NCBI RefSeq assembly: GCF_001548235.1
Contig: NZ_AP014938.1
Coordinates: 1,178,001 to 1,242,000 of the forward strand
Source of the DNA: Rothia mucilaginosa
GTDB lineage: Bacteria; Actinomycetota; Actinomycetes; Actinomycetales; Micrococcaceae
Length of the DNA stretch: 64,000 nucleotides
Reading direction: 5' to 3'
In this document: in pieces, positions 43,728-51,817 of the stretch
How the letters are laid out: every line of letters begins with the position of its first letter
Position numbering within the stretch: the first letter of the stretch is position 1
The notes under the pieces: generated by a model
What the model was told of the DNA's origin: nothing
Databases searched by the model: none
What the model saw: the letters and a program-made list of their open reading frames with translations, nothing else
Made by a program: the position numbers and the translations under genes

Positions 43728-43915
43728 TCTTTTAGCGTTATTTACGTGATGTGAGCGGGGCGCCTCTGCATATGTATGTGTGGAGGCGCTTCGCTGTGTC
43801 TTGGGGTGTTCGGCTGGTTGCGTGCCGCAGTGCGGCGGTGCGTGTATAACCCATCCGGGGCTTGGGTGGCGATGGTGCTGCTGGGTGCCGGCGTGGGTTT
43901 TTGAAACACACCACC

Positions 43916-43939
43916 TATTATGTGATGAGGAACATAATA
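43916..43939. repeat. 8-bp inverted repeat, operator-like
   Basis: TATTATGT and ACATAATA separated by eight bases. Such spacing suits a dimeric regulator; no gene starts close by except the distant regulator at 44296. Confidence 0.4.
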
Positions 43940-44131
43940 TGGTACTGGAGGGTGCATTAAAACTTCAAGGGTATTCACAGCTTCACATGAAAATGCAGGG
44001 TGTACCCCATACATAACAGAAACCGTGAATATTTATGTGAGAAAAAAGCTGAAAGCCTCAGGTTCCGCATGAAACCTCCCAAAATGGGGGAAGGGTATTG
44101 TACTCCTCTTTGTGACAAAGGAGAATCCACT

Positions 44132-44164
44132 ATGTCGAATCCGCTTGATTTATCCGTCAAATAG
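44132..44164 (+). CDS. Possible 10-residue leader peptide
   Basis: ATG to TAG encodes MSNPLDLSVK. AAAGGAG lies upstream at a usable distance and overlaps the palindromic site at 44105-44122. It precedes the winged-helix regulator by 130 bases. Very short, so chance is likely. Confidence 0.2.
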   Translation: MSNPLDLSVK

Positions 44165-44295
44165 GAGAAATATTAAGTAAGAGGATTGAGTCTCGAACAG
44201 GTATTGGGGACTGTTTGACTCGGCGTCACTTCCGGCGCACCCTACACTACGTACGACTGGGATCCCGTACACAGACTTTGAGAGAAGGTTGAACC

Positions 44296-45048
44296 ATGTC
44301 AGGCGCAGTACCTGGATATGTCCACATCTCCCAGCGCGGCCGCGCCGCTAAGCGCCAGGTCGTGCAGCCTCAGCGTCCCGCTACGCAGGCCGCAACGTTG
44401 CGTCCGATGACTTTCTCAGCCGGTGACTCTGCCCATAAGCAGGCTCAGGAAAATGAGGCACGCGGCTTCGTGCTCTATGTGGGTTTGAACGAGGAGCTTG
44501 CCGCAGCGAACGGCACCTCCCTGGTGCGTATCGTTCAGGATTTGCGTACTTATGCACACCATCTGGCTCCCGAGTCGGAGTCGTATGCCGCTGTGGCGTT
44601 GGCTCCGGTGAACGCTGAGGGTAGCGACCTTGAGGTTGTGCGTAATGCGTTGGGCGATCCGACCGCAATGTACATGCACCCGGAGGCGAACGTTACCCGC
44701 GAGGCAGAGACCACGAATAGCCACTCCTCGGGTGTGCTGATTGATTTGGCGCGCCGCGAGGTGTTCCTGGATGGTGAGCCGCTCATGCTGACCTTCAAGG
44801 AATTCGAGCTGCTGGCACACCTGGTGGAGAATTCTTCTCGCACCGTGGGTCGTGAGGAGCTGCTGAAGGCGCTGTGGAGCTCCGGTGACGAGCATCCGCA
44901 TGAGCGTACGATTGACGTGCATATTCGTCGTCTGCGTTCGAAGCTGGGCCGCCTGTCGGGTACCGTGCGTACGGTGCGCGGTCAGGGTTACCGCTTCTTT
45001 GAGCACCCCGAGGTTGTTGTCTGGGCTGCTCCGGAATACTCGATCTAG
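44296..45048 (+). CDS. Winged-helix transcriptional regulator (OmpR-type DNA-binding domain)
   Basis: The 250-residue protein has an atypical N-terminal half without a recognisable phosphoacceptor aspartate, then a clear Trans_reg_C domain (about 148-238): LTFKEFELLAHLVENSSRTV, REELLKALW, RTIDVHIRRLRSKLG and VRTVRGQGYRF. The basic N-terminus (RGRAAKRQVVQPQRP) looks disordered. It may respond to a signal other than phosphorylation. GAAGG precedes the ATG. Confidence 0.85.
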   Translation: MSGAVPGYVHISQRGRAAKRQVVQPQRPATQAATLRPMTFSAGDSAHKQAQENEARGFVLYVGLNEELAAANGTSLVRIVQDLRTYAHHLAPESESYAAVALAPVNAEGSDLEVVRNALGDPTAMYMHPEANVTREAETTNSHSSGVLIDLARREVFLDGEPLMLTFKEFELLAHLVENSSRTVGREELLKALWSSGDEHPHERTIDVHIRRLRSKLGRLSGTVRTVRGQGYRFFEHPEVVVWAAPEYSI

Positions 45049-45189
45049 CGTGTACAGAATTTAGTTTCTGCAGAGTGCACCCCGGTGTGCTGGCGTGATG
45101 CCGGTGCGCCGGGGTTTACTTGTGCCTGCTCTTGGCCGTCAGTATGCGCGTGCGGTGGTGGCGTGCGGGACGTTCTGGCGCCCTCTAGA

Positions 45190-45195
45190 TAGAAT
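45190..45195 (+). promoter_or_regulatory. Predicted -10 of leaderless promoter for the phosphatase gene
   Basis: TAGAAT ends six bases before the ATG at 45202, with no ribosome binding site. Confidence 0.5.
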
Positions 45196-45201
45196 GGGTG
45201 T

Positions 45202-45747
45202 ATGGCTGAAAATTCTTCCAACACTGCATCTGGTTCGCACCGCAGCGGGGTCAAGCGTATGATTATTATGCGCCATGCGGAGGCTGATTGGGGTCTGAAC
45301 GATTTTGATCGTCCGCTGACGAAGCGTGGCCATGAGCAGGCTGCCGCTGCTGGCGCCTGGCTGGCGGCTCGCGGTTATATTCCGGAGCAGATTATGTCGT
45401 CGTCGGCTTTGCGTACTCGTCAGACGACGACTTGGGTTTCGGATGGTTTGGGGGCGAAGGCGCCTACTGCTCATCTGGATGAGGGGCTGTATGAGGTGTC
45501 TGCGTCCCGCATTATTGCGCGCATTAACAGCGTTTCGGAGAATGTTCATTCTCTGATGGTGGTGTCGCATCTGCCCGGTGTGCAGGATGCCGCGCAGCGT
45601 TTGATGAGCCCTGATTCTGACCCGAATGCGTCCATGGATGTGTATTACGGTTTCCCGCCCTCTTCCATTGCGGTGTTCGAGGTACCGGGGGAGTGGGCTC
45701 TGCTTGATGGTGCGGATGCGCGCCTCGTGGACTTCAAGAGCTTCTAG
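45202..45747 (+). CDS. SixA-like histidine phosphatase
   Basis: The 181-residue protein belongs to the histidine phosphatase superfamily. The catalytic motif is MRHAEADW (R24, H25), then RPLTKRGHEQA, the second arginine in SSALRTRQT, and the late histidine in VVSHLPGVQD. Size and motifs fit SixA-type phosphohistidine phosphatases. Its target is unknown. A small direct repeat of the last codons (AAGAGCTTCTAG at 45737 and 45766) follows the stop. Confidence 0.88.
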   Translation: MAENSSNTASGSHRSGVKRMIIMRHAEADWGLNDFDRPLTKRGHEQAAAAGAWLAARGYIPEQIMSSSALRTRQTTTWVSDGLGAKAPTAHLDEGLYEVSASRIIARINSVSENVHSLMVVSHLPGVQDAAQRLMSPDSDPNASMDVYYGFPPSSIAVFEVPGEWALLDGADARLVDFKSF

Positions 45748-45809
45748 GCTAGGGTCTTCTAGGCCAAGAGCTTCTAGACTTCGCGCCCGAATAAAGTGGG
45801 TAAAGTAAA

Positions 45810-45839
45810 AGCCCCGTACCAGCTGGTACGGGGCTTTTT
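45810..45839 (+). terminator. Terminator after the phosphatase gene
   Basis: AGCCCCGTACC and GGTACGGGGCT pair around an AGCT loop, followed by TTTT. Confidence 0.85.
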
Positions 45840-45840
45840 G

Positions 45841-45932
45841 TGGCGGAGACGGGGGGATTTGAACCCCCGGTCGAGTTTAACCCCGACCCTTCATTAGCAG
45901 TGAAGTCCATTCGGCCGCTCTGGCACGTCTCC
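45841..45932 (-). tRNA. tRNA-Ser (anticodon GCT)
   Basis: Class II cloverleaf on the minus strand: acceptor GGAGACG with CGTCTCC, anticodon stem CTTCA/TGAAG with loop CTGCTAA, and a long variable arm (GGTCG...CGACC). CCA is encoded (45843-45841). Confidence 0.96.
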
Positions 45933-46187
45933 ACGGTGCGCTCGTGAGCGCATCCCTATAAGAATATAGGCTGTTTTGCGCTTGGTCAATTCGGCCCATG
46001 CTTTGGGGGATATCTCTGAGTATGTGTTGCTTTATAGGGTGGACTATGGATTGTGCGCTTTGAGGCTCATACACATTTTCGATAGACTGCTTACTGTCCG
46101 ACCGATAAATAGAGGGCGTCTCTGGCGTGTGATTTTTTCATGCAACGTTGCCAGAGTTGTCTTATTTACTCAACGAAATGAGAAATC

Positions 46188-46535
46188 ATGTCTGAAAACC
46201 CCAACAACCCCCAGCCCCAGTTCAACCAGGACCCCCAGTTTAGCCAGCAGGCACCCCAGTTCAATCAGCAGGCTCCTTACGGTGTGCCCGTTCAGACCCC
46301 TGAGCAGCAGGCTCAGGCGAAGAAGGCAAAGACCCTGTCGATTGTCTCTCTGGTGAGCGGTATTGTGAGCCTGTTCGTCTTCGGTTTCATCCTTGGTGCT
46401 GTAGCTATTGCGACCGGCCGCCTGGCTATGAATAACCCCGAGCTGCAGAACCGCGGTATGGCTATTGCCGGTACTGTTTTGGGCGCTGCCGGTATTATTT
46501 TGCTGATTGTGGTGAAGATTTTTGTAAAGTACTAG
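46188..46535 (+). CDS. DUF4190-like small membrane protein (array member 1)
   Basis: The 115-residue protein has a Gln/Pro/Asn-rich N-terminus (PQFNQDPQFSQQAPQFNQQ), then two hydrophobic helices (about 50-75 and 90-113) with the loop ATGRLAMNNPELQNRGMAIAG, the pattern of DUF4190 proteins. It is the first of seven related genes. A weak GAGAAA precedes the ATG. Function unknown. Confidence 0.8.
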   Translation: MSENPNNPQPQFNQDPQFSQQAPQFNQQAPYGVPVQTPEQQAQAKKAKTLSIVSLVSGIVSLFVFGFILGAVAIATGRLAMNNPELQNRGMAIAGTVLGAAGIILLIVVKIFVKY

Positions 46536-46570
46536 GATTGAAGCTACCTGCAGTAGCCTCATGATTTGAG

Positions 46571-46605
46571 AAAGCCCGCGAGCGCCCCGTGCGCACGTGG
46601 GCTTT
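46571..46605 (+). terminator. Terminator after array member 1
   Basis: AAAGCCC (46571-46577) pairs with GGGCTTT near 46599-46605, with an extended imperfect inner stem and a TTTT end. Confidence 0.65.
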
Positions 46606-46746
46606 TGCGTACCTGATAAGGCGCGTATCCAGCGCATCAGAGTCCGTTGTGCGGGGGTTGCATAACGGACTTAGTTGTACCCGTTCCATTCATGGGTTAG
46701 GGTGAATTAGGTTTAACACACACCAGCCGTACGAAAGTGAGATGCC

Positions 46747-47382
46747 ATGTCTCAGACTCCTCGGGGTTCAGACCCCTACGACTACAACCCGGACTACAAC
46801 CGTCTGAACGAACAGTACAACCAGAACGGTCAGTATGGGCAGAACACGCAGTATGGCCAGTATGGTCAGGGTTCTTACGGCCAGTACGGGCAGGGCTCCT
46901 ACGATCAGTATTCCTATGACCAGTACGGTCAGAATTCGTATGGTCAGGACTCGTATGGTCAGAATCAGTATGACCCGTACGGCCAGCAGTACCAGCAGCT
47001 CGACCAGTACGGTCAGCCCATGATGGTTCCTGTGGGCTTTTTGCAGAAGACCCCTGAGCAGATTGCTGGTGAGAAGGCTGCTCAGACTTCTACGGTGCTC
47101 GGTATTATCGGTTTGGCTTGTGCTCTGACGCTTGGCTGGTTCTTGCTGGGTATTCCCTCCCTGATTCTGGGCGTTATCGGCGTTATGAAGGCTAATGAGG
47201 CTGAGCGTTTCGGCGTGGCGGCTTCGGCTGGTCGTATCTTGAACTGGATTAGCGTAGTTATTGGTGGCCTTTTCCTGGTGCTTTTGGGTGGAAGTCTTCT
47301 GCTGGCGATTATGTTGGCCCTTTCTGATTCCGCAGCCAATTCCGGACTGGTGGATGTTGCGCAGATACTGGCATTCTTCTAA
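46747..47382 (+). CDS. DUF4190-like membrane protein with YGQ repeats (array member 2)
   Basis: The 211-residue protein has about 85 residues of Tyr/Gly/Gln/Ser repeats (units such as GQYGQGSYGQYGQ), then two hydrophobic helices with FLLGIPSLILGVIGVMKANEA and AASAGRILNWISVV. The helix pair matches array members 3-7. The repeat region is low-complexity and probably disordered at the membrane surface. It resembles the Gln-rich head of the PH-domain protein at 3930. Confidence 0.82.
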   Translation: MSQTPRGSDPYDYNPDYNRLNEQYNQNGQYGQNTQYGQYGQGSYGQYGQGSYDQYSYDQYGQNSYGQDSYGQNQYDPYGQQYQQLDQYGQPMMVPVGFLQKTPEQIAGEKAAQTSTVLGIIGLACALTLGWFLLGIPSLILGVIGVMKANEAERFGVAASAGRILNWISVVIGGLFLVLLGGSLLLAIMLALSDSAANSGLVDVAQILAFF

Positions 47383-47410
47383 AAGCTTGCACCCTCACTG
47401 GAGGATGCGC

Positions 47411-47447
47411 AAAGGCCCCGTTCCTCAATGTGAGGAGCGGGGCTTTG
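47411..47447 (+). terminator. Terminator after array member 2
   Basis: A long stem (AAAGGCCCCGTTCCTCA with TGAGGAGCGGGGCTTT) with one bulge and one mismatch. Near-copies occur at 49655 and 50275. Confidence 0.82.
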
Positions 47448-47554
47448 CTGTGTATATGCCGTATGTTTCGTGGATTGGGCTCGACATGCTTGTTCCCCCG
47501 GCAGGGAAAGTCTAGGGTGGGCTTAACACCCGGTATTGAAAGGTCGTGGATACA

Positions 47555-47992
47555 ATGTCGTCCTACTACCCGCAAGAGCCCAACCCCTTCGATCGGAATT
47601 TCGGCTACAAGGGGCTAAAGCAGAATAAAAGCACGAGCGAACACTATGACGACTACAACCCGAAGGACCGCTTCGACCCTGATAGTCGGCCCCCGCTGAC
47701 ACCGCTCCCGACTAAGAGAAGAGAGCCTTCTGAATGGGGTCTGGGGGAACGAGCCTCCCAACTCTCACTTGCCTTCGGCGTGCTCAGTCTTGTCAGTGTT
47801 GCGGTATGGGGCTGGTGGCTTTTCGGTATCCCTTCTGTTGCTCTGGGTGCTCTTGGTCTATGGAAAGCTAAGGAAGCAGATCGCTACGGTGCGATTCCTG
47901 CCGCGGGTCGCGTGCTGAGTTGGGTGGCTATTGTCAGCTTTGTGCTCGTGAACGTCTGGACACTGTGGGTGTGGTTTAACACCAGTCGATAG
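47555..47992 (+). CDS. DUF4190-like small membrane protein (array member 3)
   Basis: The 145-residue protein has a polar N-terminus (SSYYPQEPNPFDRNFGYKG), then two helices with LFGIPSVALGALGLWKAKEADRYG and PAAGRVLSWVAIVSFVLVN. ATG at 47555 has AAAGG 11 bases upstream; a GTG nine bases earlier is less likely because the paralogues share the ATG. Function unknown. Confidence 0.78.
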   Translation: MSSYYPQEPNPFDRNFGYKGLKQNKSTSEHYDDYNPKDRFDPDSRPPLTPLPTKRREPSEWGLGERASQLSLAFGVLSLVSVAVWGWWLFGIPSVALGALGLWKAKEADRYGAIPAAGRVLSWVAIVSFVLVNVWTLWVWFNTSR

Positions 47993-48059
47993 GTGCATCG
48001 GTGAAAGCCCAAGCCGAGGTGATTAACTAGTGTGTGGAATGTGAAAGGTTGTGGATGCG

Positions 48060-48482
48060 ATGTCGCAGCTACCCCAAAACAATGAAACTCTCGATAACAG
48101 CCCCGAATACAGCGAACCCTACCAGGAGAACAGTAACGGGTACCCCGGTACTGTAGCTCCGGGCGGACAGTTACCACCCGCGAGTGAGTTCTCGGATGAC
48201 GTCTTGAGCCAGGAAACTGGACGGTTCGCCGCGAACCTCTCCCTACTCTTCGGTGCCCTCAGCTTTGCGTGCATCCCCGGAATCCGTTCGTCGCTGTACT
48301 TCATCCCCTTCTCACTGATACTGAGTTCCCTAGGAATCTGGCAAGCGCGAGTGGCGAGACGGCACGGTATGCATGCCATCCTGGGCATGATACTCAACGT
48401 GGTGGGCATGATCATTTTTCTGCTCCTAGGCGCCCTCGTCGTATTCCTCACGATTCTCTTTTCTGGCCTTAAAGACTACTGA
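48060..48482 (+). CDS. DUF4190-like small membrane protein (array member 4)
   Basis: The 140-residue protein starts MSQLPQNNETLDNSPEY, a head shared with members 5-7, then has two helical segments with SLILSSLGIWQARVARRHGMHA. The stretch GAATGTGAAAGGTTGTGGAT before the start is shared with members 5-7 and includes the ribosome binding site. Function unknown. Confidence 0.78.
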   Translation: MSQLPQNNETLDNSPEYSEPYQENSNGYPGTVAPGGQLPPASEFSDDVLSQETGRFAANLSLLFGALSFACIPGIRSSLYFIPFSLILSSLGIWQARVARRHGMHAILGMILNVVGMIIFLLLGALVVFLTILFSGLKDY

Positions 48483-48497
48483 CGCCGGTCTATCGAG

Positions 48498-48640
48498 AAG
48501 CCTGCATGTCCTCTCGCTCTAGTGGATTAGGGGAGGGGCTAGTGGGTGTAATACCTCTCCAGCGTTGAATGTGAAAGGTTGTGGATGCGATGTCGCAGCT
48601 ACCCCAAAATAATGAAGCTTTTGATTACAGTCCCGAGTAC
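48498..48640 (+). repeat. Array duplication, copy 1 (intergenic plus gene start)
   Basis: About 140 bases, from the segment AGCCTGC..GTCCTCTCGCTC through the first 15-17 codons of member 5, match 49053-49193 with few changes. Confidence 0.75.
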
Positions 48641-49033
48641 GCCAAGCTCTATCAGGGAAATGACAGCCAGCCGTCCGACGCTGACGACGCGGACGAATGG
48701 CCGCAACGTGCGAGCGAGCAATCTTCCGGCGTGCGAAGGGCACAAGACGGTAAAAGGGCAGCGAACGTCTCCCTACTTTTCGGACTCCTTGGTCTCCTGT
48801 TTTTCTGTCTAGGGTATTGGTGGTTTATCCATGATTATGACAGCAGTGGTTTGCGGGTAGTTGTCGTTGCGCCGTTGCTGAACGTCCTGGGTGTCTGGCA
48901 GGGGTGGGTAGCGAAGCGGCACGGTGTGCCTGCCCTAGCGGGTCGTATTCTCAGCTGGGCGGGTGTAATTCTTGCCCTTCCCTTCGCCATCATCGTCGCA
49001 TTGTTCTTGATTGTTATGACCGGCGGCATATAA
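48590..49033 (+). CDS. DUF4190-like small membrane protein (array member 5)
   Basis: The 147-residue protein starts MSQLPQNNEAFDYSPEYAKL and carries an acidic stretch before RRAQDGKRAANVSLLFGLLG. The second helix region is LNVLGVWQGWVAKRHGVPALAGRILSWAG (shared motif VWQGWVAKRHGVPALAGR). It is closest to member 7. Same leader sequence as members 4, 6 and 7. Confidence 0.78.
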   Translation: MSQLPQNNEAFDYSPEYAKLYQGNDSQPSDADDADEWPQRASEQSSGVRRAQDGKRAANVSLLFGLLGLLFFCLGYWWFIHDYDSSGLRVVVVAPLLNVLGVWQGWVAKRHGVPALAGRILSWAGVILALPFAIIVALFLIVMTGGI

Positions 49034-49052
49034 CGACGTCAACTCCACGGGG

Positions 49053-49193
49053 AGCCTGCGTGTCCTCTCGCTCTGGTACTCAGGGGAGGGGCTAGTGGGT
49101 GTAATACTTCTCCAACGTTGAATGTGAAAGGTTGTGGATGCGATGTCGCAACTATCCCAAAACAATGAAGCTTTTGACTACAACCCCGAACAC
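49053..49193 (+). repeat. Array duplication, copy 2 (intergenic plus gene start)
   Basis: Second copy of the segment at 48498-48640, leading into member 6. The conservation of non-coding DNA points to recent duplication. Confidence 0.75.
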
Positions 49194-49565
49194 AACAAGC
49201 TCAACCAGACAAATGGCAGCTGGCAACCCTACGCTGGTGTTTTAGGTAACCAGTTACTACCCGGAAAAAAGGTTTCACCTGGCTTCTCGAAACGGCGGGA
49301 TGGGGAGAATGCGGCAAGTCTTTCATTGTTTTTCGGCGCTCTCAGCCTACTGTGTATCCCGCTATGGAGCTGGGTCTGGGGAGCAGATCTCACCTTTATC
49401 TCACTGATACTGGGCATCTTGGGTATCTGGCAAGGGCGAGTGGCGAGACGGCACGGTGTGCCTGCCCCAGCGGGTCGTATTCTCAGCTGGGCGGGTGTAG
49501 GTATTGTCCTCGCTCTCTATATTTTTGTCATCTTGTTCCTGATAAGCCTCAGTCACTCTTTATAA
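49143..49565 (+). CDS. DUF4190-like small membrane protein (array member 6)
   Basis: The 140-residue protein starts MSQLSQNNEAFDYNPEH. Its second half (IWQGRVARRHGVPAPAGR, then ILSWAGVGIVLALYI) is almost the same as member 5, while the middle resembles member 4, so it looks like a mosaic of the two. Confidence 0.78.
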   Translation: MSQLSQNNEAFDYNPEHNKLNQTNGSWQPYAGVLGNQLLPGKKVSPGFSKRRDGENAASLSLFFGALSLLCIPLWSWVWGADLTFISLILGILGIWQGRVARRHGVPAPAGRILSWAGVGIVLALYIFVILFLISLSHSL

Positions 49566-49654
49566 AAGCGCCAGTACGGTGGTGGGCATGAAGATGCTCT
49601 CGTTTTGTTAGGCATGCCGGTCATAATTTGTCCTGGTGAGTGTAAGAAAGCTCC

Positions 49655-49685
49655 GTTCCTCATTGCGAGGAGCGGGGCCTTTGCT
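49655..49685 (+). terminator. Terminator-like hairpin upstream of array member 7
   Basis: GCTCCGTTCCTC pairs with GAGGAGCGGGGC, a diverged copy of the hairpin at 47411. Confidence 0.65.
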
Positions 49686-49799
49686 GTGTATACGCCGTAT
49701 GTTTTGCGGATTGGTCCTGACATGCTTGTTCCCGTGTGGGGGAAGGTCTAGGGTGAAGTTAACACCCCCTCGTGTGGAATGTGAAAGGTTGTGGATACG

Positions 49800-50243
49800 A
49801 TGTCGCAGCTACCCCAAAATAATGAAGCTTTTGATTACAATCCCGAGTACGCCAAGCTCTACCAGGAAAATGACAGCCTGCCGTCCGAGGCTGACGACAC
49901 GGACGAATGGCAGCAACCTGCGAGCGAGCTACCTCCCGAGGTGCAAGGGGCACAAGACGGTAAAAGGGCAGCGAACTTCTCCCTGCTTTTAGGCTTCCTC
50001 GCCCCGCTGTCTTTCTTTCTAGGGTTCTGGTTGCTTGTCCAGGATTATGAAGTAAGCGGTCTGCAGGTAGCTCTCGCCGCGCCGGTGCTGAACGTCCTGG
50101 GCATCTGGCAGGGGCGGGTAGCGCAGAGGCATGGTACACGCGCCCTCGAAGGTCGTATTCTCAACGGGCTGGGGCTATGCTTTTTCATCGGTATCGCCGC
50201 CCTCTTCATGTATATTGCGAACGCCTTGTCACAAATCAACTGA
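49800..50243 (+). CDS. DUF4190-like small membrane protein (array member 7)
   Basis: The 147-residue protein starts MSQLPQNNEAFDYNPEYAKL and follows member 5 closely through AQDGKRAANFSLLLGFLA, then diverges in the helices before LNVLGIWQGRVAQRHGTRALEGR. The region before it (49640-49800) is a diverged copy of the region before member 3. It ends the array and is followed by a strong terminator. Confidence 0.78.
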   Translation: MSQLPQNNEAFDYNPEYAKLYQENDSLPSEADDTDEWQQPASELPPEVQGAQDGKRAANFSLLLGFLAPLSFFLGFWLLVQDYEVSGLQVALAAPVLNVLGIWQGRVAQRHGTRALEGRILNGLGLCFFIGIAALFMYIANALSQIN

Positions 50244-50274
50244 CGACGCCCCCGATAACTCGAAACGGCATATG

Positions 50275-50315
50275 CAAAGAGCCCCGTTCCTCAACACGAG
50301 GAACGGGGCTCTTTG
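50275..50315. terminator. Terminator after array member 7
   Basis: A perfect 18-bp stem (50275-50292 with 50298-50315) with an AACAC loop. It lies between the array and the opposing tRNA-Ser gene, so it can serve both. Confidence 0.85.
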
Positions 50316-50345
50316 CGCTCCGCACGAGGAGCAGAAGCCAAAACG

Positions 50346-50433
50346 CGGATGGTAAGGGATTTGAACCCTTGAGACGGGGTTACCGCCTACTGGTTTTCAA
50401 GACCAGCTCCTTCGGCCGCTCGGACAACCATCC
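50346..50433 (-). tRNA. tRNA-Ser (anticodon TGA)
   Basis: Class II cloverleaf on the minus strand: acceptor GGATGGT with ACCATCC, anticodon stem CTGGT/ACCAG with loop CTTGAAA, long variable arm. CCA is not encoded. Confidence 0.96.
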
Positions 50434-50558
50434 ATACGCACCAGAGACCGGCATTTTATGGCAATACCGTGCCGCAGGGCACTACGAGATTATCTCATGC
50501 GATAAGCTTTCTGTAAATCGCGCACCAACGATGGTGCTTCCGGCAATGAGGAGGACTC

Positions 50559-51569
50559 ATGAGAGCAATTATTGAGAACAGTCACGGTGGACCTGAGGCT
50601 CTGACAATCAGCGAAGTCCCCGCCCCCGTACCCCGATCCCACGAAGTTCTCATCCGTGTTCACGCCGCCGGAATCAACCGCGCCGACGCGCTACAGCGCC
50701 GCGGATTCTACCCGCCGCCCGCCGGAGTAAGCGCCATCTACGGCCTCGAAGTAGCCGGCGTTATTGAAGCGGTCGGTGAGGGCGCCTCCGTGGAGAACCG
50801 CGGTACCCCCGTCATGGCGCTCCTCGCTGGAGGCGGCTACGCCGACTACGTGACCGTCCCCGTCGACCACGTGCTGCCCGTACCCGAACAGCTGAGCTTC
50901 GCTGAAGCCGCCGGCATTCCCGAAGTCGCGGCAACCGTCTACTCGAACCTGGTGCTCACCTGCGGTATGAGCATGAACCCCGCCGAAAACCTTAAAGAAG
51001 ACGGTGAACCCGCGGTGGTGCTCATTCACGGCGGTACCGGCGGTATCGGTGTGCACGCTATTCAGCTGGCGCTCGCTGCGGGTACCCGTGTGTTTGCAAC
51101 CGTCAGCACCGAGGAAAAAGCAGAATATGTGCGCTCACTAGGTGCTGAACCCATTATTTATACCGAACATTCGTTCCGTGAAGTTCTGCTGGCTGAAACC
51201 GGTGGACGCGGCGCCGATTACATCCTTGACGTCGTGGGCGGAAAGTACCTGGACGATAACCTGCACACCCTCGCCGACGGCGGGCACCTGTGCATTATCG
51301 GCCTGCAGGGTGGCGCCAAAGCAGAAGTGAACCTGGGCTACATGCTCACCCGCCGCCTGTCGGTGCACGCCACGAGCTTACGCACCCGTTCGGATCGGCA
51401 GAAGGCTGAGATTCTGCGCGGTGTACGCGAACATGTGCTGCCGCTCATCGAATCCGGCAGGATTGGCGTGGGCCTGGACCGTATCTTCGACATGGAGGAG
51501 GCGGCTGCCGCCCACGAGTACTTCGACTCGGGTCAGCATCGCGGCAAGGTTGTGCTGCGCATGGTCTAG
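50559..51569 (+). CDS. NAD(P)H quinone oxidoreductase (zinc-free MDR family)
   Basis: The 336-residue protein is a medium-chain dehydrogenase/reductase of the quinone oxidoreductase/PIG3 type: GINRADALQRRGFYPPPAG (about 38-56), GLEVAGVIEAVG, the cofactor motif IHGGTGGIGVHAIQLA (about 154-169) and the end GKVVLRMV. Structural zinc cysteines are absent, as expected. GAGGAGG precedes the ATG. It stands alone between a tRNA and an iron-box-linked gene. Confidence 0.92.
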   Translation: MRAIIENSHGGPEALTISEVPAPVPRSHEVLIRVHAAGINRADALQRRGFYPPPAGVSAIYGLEVAGVIEAVGEGASVENRGTPVMALLAGGGYADYVTVPVDHVLPVPEQLSFAEAAGIPEVAATVYSNLVLTCGMSMNPAENLKEDGEPAVVLIHGGTGGIGVHAIQLALAAGTRVFATVSTEEKAEYVRSLGAEPIIYTEHSFREVLLAETGGRGADYILDVVGGKYLDDNLHTLADGGHLCIIGLQGGAKAEVNLGYMLTRRLSVHATSLRTRSDRQKAEILRGVREHVLPLIESGRIGVGLDRIFDMEEAAAAHEYFDSGQHRGKVVLRMV

Positions 51570-51710
51570 AAATCGTTGCGCTCCCCGTGGCGTCGCATCA
51601 TCTGGGCGTCGCATCAGGTGGGTGCCGCGGGGAGCGTTGCGTGAGGGGCGTGATGAAAATCTGGGTCGAAATGAATAACTAACTGCTGACATCTCGTCAC
51701 TAAAAGAGAT

Positions 51711-51729
51711 TTAGGGTAACCTAAGTATA
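51711..51729 (+). promoter_or_regulatory. Candidate DtxR/IdeR iron box
   Basis: TTAGGGTAACCTAAGTATA matches the actinobacterial iron-box consensus TTAGGTTAGCCTAACCTAA strongly over the first 14 bases (12 of 14) and weakly after. It lies about 90 bases before the gene at 51818, close to its likely promoter. Confidence 0.5.
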
Positions 51730-51817
51730 GGGAGGTTTGCGGGTCGCCACAGAGCGCAACGCCGGCAGCCTCCACAGACCAACCAATACGGCACACACAC
51801 CACGCAGAGGAGGACAC

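Larger units (their letters stand above)
43728..44295 (+). other. Intergenic region between upp and the winged-helix regulator
   Basis: About 570 bases, partly AT-rich. It contains an inverted repeat (43916-43939), a short palindromic site CTCTTTGTGACAAAGGAG (44105-44122) and a 10-codon frame with a ribosome binding site (44132-44164). Frames of 78 and 90 codons overlap here on opposite strands without ribosome binding sites and are not called. Confidence 0.4.

Noticed and set aside
43742..44016. Overlapping 90- and 78-codon frames after upp
   Set aside because: They lie on opposite strands of the same stretch, have no ribosome binding sites and encode low-complexity products.
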